A stretch of DNA of 64,000 nt from Auanema rhodensis (lineage: Eukaryota > Nematoda > Chromadorea > Rhabditida > Rhabditidae): assembly GCA_964057225.1 (NCBI GenBank), contig OZ059894.1, forward strand, positions 12,224,131 through 12,288,130, read 5' to 3'. The translations under genes were made by a program, and so were the position numbers. Every line of letters begins with the position of its first letter. The first letter of the stretch is position 1. Under the pieces are notes generated by a model. It saw only the letters and a list, made by a program, of their open reading frames with translations. It was not told the DNA's origin and did no database searches. This document shows, piece by piece, positions 63,128-64,000 of the stretch.

Positions 63128-63245
63128 GCTTACGACACCCGGGATTCCCAAGCCGTCTCCGATCCAAGTACTAACCGGGCCCAACGTTGCTTGACTTGCC
63201 AGATCGGACGGGATGGCGTACTTTCAACGTGGTATGGTCGTAAGC
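63128..63245 (-). rRNA. 5S: 5S rRNA, unit 26 left copy
   Basis: No difference seen from 1190..1307. Confidence 0.97.
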
Positions 63246-63487
63246 AATGTTATATTCTTCATTATCAGTTATATCACTCTAAATCTTGTTGTTAATAGTT
63301 AGGACCACAAAGAAAACAACAGGAACAGTAACAAATGAAATGCCCAAACTTTACAGTGTTCGAGTTATTTACAGTATCTAAGACTACCTCTGTCGTGTTA
63401 TTAGAGCAAACATTCGATTAACAACAACTTTTTTTTAGTTATCAAAGCTTTTTTATTTCTTCAAAAAATTTCAAATAAAATATAAAA

Positions 63488-63605
63488 GCTTACGACACCC
63501 GGGATTCCCAAGCCGTCTCCGATCCAAGTACTAACCGGGCCCAACGTTGCTTGACTTGCCAGATCGGACGGGATGGCGTACTTTCAACGTGGTATGGTCG
63601 TAAGC
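63488..63605 (-). rRNA. 5S: 5S rRNA, unit 26 right copy
   Basis: No difference seen from 1550..1667. Confidence 0.97.
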
Positions 63606-63748
63606 AATGTCATATTCTTCATTATCAGTTATATCACTCTAAATCTTGTTGTTAATAGATACGACCACAAAGAAAACAACAGGAACAGTAACAATAACAA
63701 AAAAAATTTTTTTTTCACCTATGTGTCTAAAGGTTAGCCATGTATCCG

Positions 63749-63749
<1 letters not shown>

Positions 63750-63794
<45 letters not shown>
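63750..63794. repeat. (TA)n microsatellite, unit 26
   Basis: 45 bp; left border lacks one T, as in units 9 and 10. Confidence 0.98.
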
Positions 63795-63796
<2 letters not shown>

Positions 63797-64000
63797 ACAG
63801 TAAAAAGTCCAATCAAGAGAGAAATTTTTTCAACACATAGTTGTTTTTTTTTTAAATATCATTGTTTTTCCTCATAACTCGGTTTAAACTCGTTCTAACC
63901 CGTTGAAATACGTCTAGAAAGTCTTTATAACATGCATATGTATGATAGAACTTCATATTTATTGTAATAGAAAATTTTATTTTCAGACGTCTTGGTTAAC

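Larger units (their letters stand above)
1..64000. repeat. Tandem array of a 5S rRNA-U2 snRNA repeat unit, about 25.8 copies
   Basis: The sequence is periodic from end to end with a period of 2461 to 2487 bp. Taking ACATTTTCTCACAC as an arbitrary start, units begin at 1, 2484, 4945, 7424, 9893, 12379, 14862, 17335, 19822, 22308, 24792, 27269, 29734, 32209, 34690, 37155, 39634, 42112, 44588, 47066, 49541, 52026, 54505, 56982, 59459 and 61940; the last is cut by the window end. All units have the same orientation. Subtracting the TA tract leaves 2434 bp in 19 of 25 complete units and 2433 bp in six, where a single missing base is identifiable. The array continues past both ends, so the true copy number is higher. 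Confidence 0.99.
61940..64000. repeat. Repeat unit 26 (partial, 2061 bp)
   Basis: Cut by the window end after block B. Lacks one C near 62335 (AAAGCATG for AAAGCCATG) in the U2 downstream spacer, and one T before the TA tract. Confidence 0.95.

Noticed and set aside
1-64000. CRISPR array, bacterial operon or transposon
   Set aside because: The period of 2.5 kb, eukaryotic 5S and U2 genes, and lack of transposase, terminal inverted repeats or short direct-repeat/spacer structure exclude these.

Overview
The whole window is one tandem array of a single non-coding repeat unit of about 2.48 kb: 25 complete head-to-tail copies plus most of a 26th, with no unique flanking DNA at either end. I see no credible intact protein gene. 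The short open frames are F/Y/I/K-rich, mostly need TTG starts, and recur only because the unit recurs.

Each unit carries three recognisable RNA genes, all on the minus strand: two identical 118-nt 5S rRNA genes 360 bp apart, and one U2 spliceosomal snRNA gene of about 186 nt. In transcription order (right to left) a unit reads: TA microsatellite, 5S (right copy), 5S (left copy), spacer, U2, spacer. The window therefore holds 52 5S genes and 26 U2 genes. 5S should be made by RNA polymerase III (internal promoter, TTTT terminator directly after the gene) and U2 by polymerase II (Sm site present, no T-run terminator). Two polymerase systems thus share one repeat in the same orientation.

The organism is a metazoan and probably a nematode. 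From memory the 5S resembles Caenorhabditis 5S much more closely than insect or vertebrate 5S, and the U2 3' half (stem-loop IV region) also looks nematode-like. The U2 5' stem-loop instead has the general metazoan form. The spacers are AT-rich. A canonical nematode SL1 spliced-leader gene, often linked to 5S in nematodes, is not visible on either strand. Genus and species cannot be fixed from this sequence.

The units are almost perfectly homogenised. With the (TA)n tract removed, every complete unit is 2434 bp, or 2433 bp where one single-base deletion can be pointed to. The TA tract itself ranges from 27 to 53 bp. By eye I found only about nine substituted positions in the whole array, one of them shared by units 8, 9 and 21. 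Within the unit there are older, diverged duplications: the 5S pair itself, an 85%-identical 60-bp block present twice, and a 40-bp fragment of U2 (stem IIa region) lying downstream of the real gene. The most interesting unexplained parts are a hairpin, U-run, hairpin arrangement near the unit end, a protein-like 28-codon stretch downstream of U2, and a possible Sm-type RNA divergent from U2.
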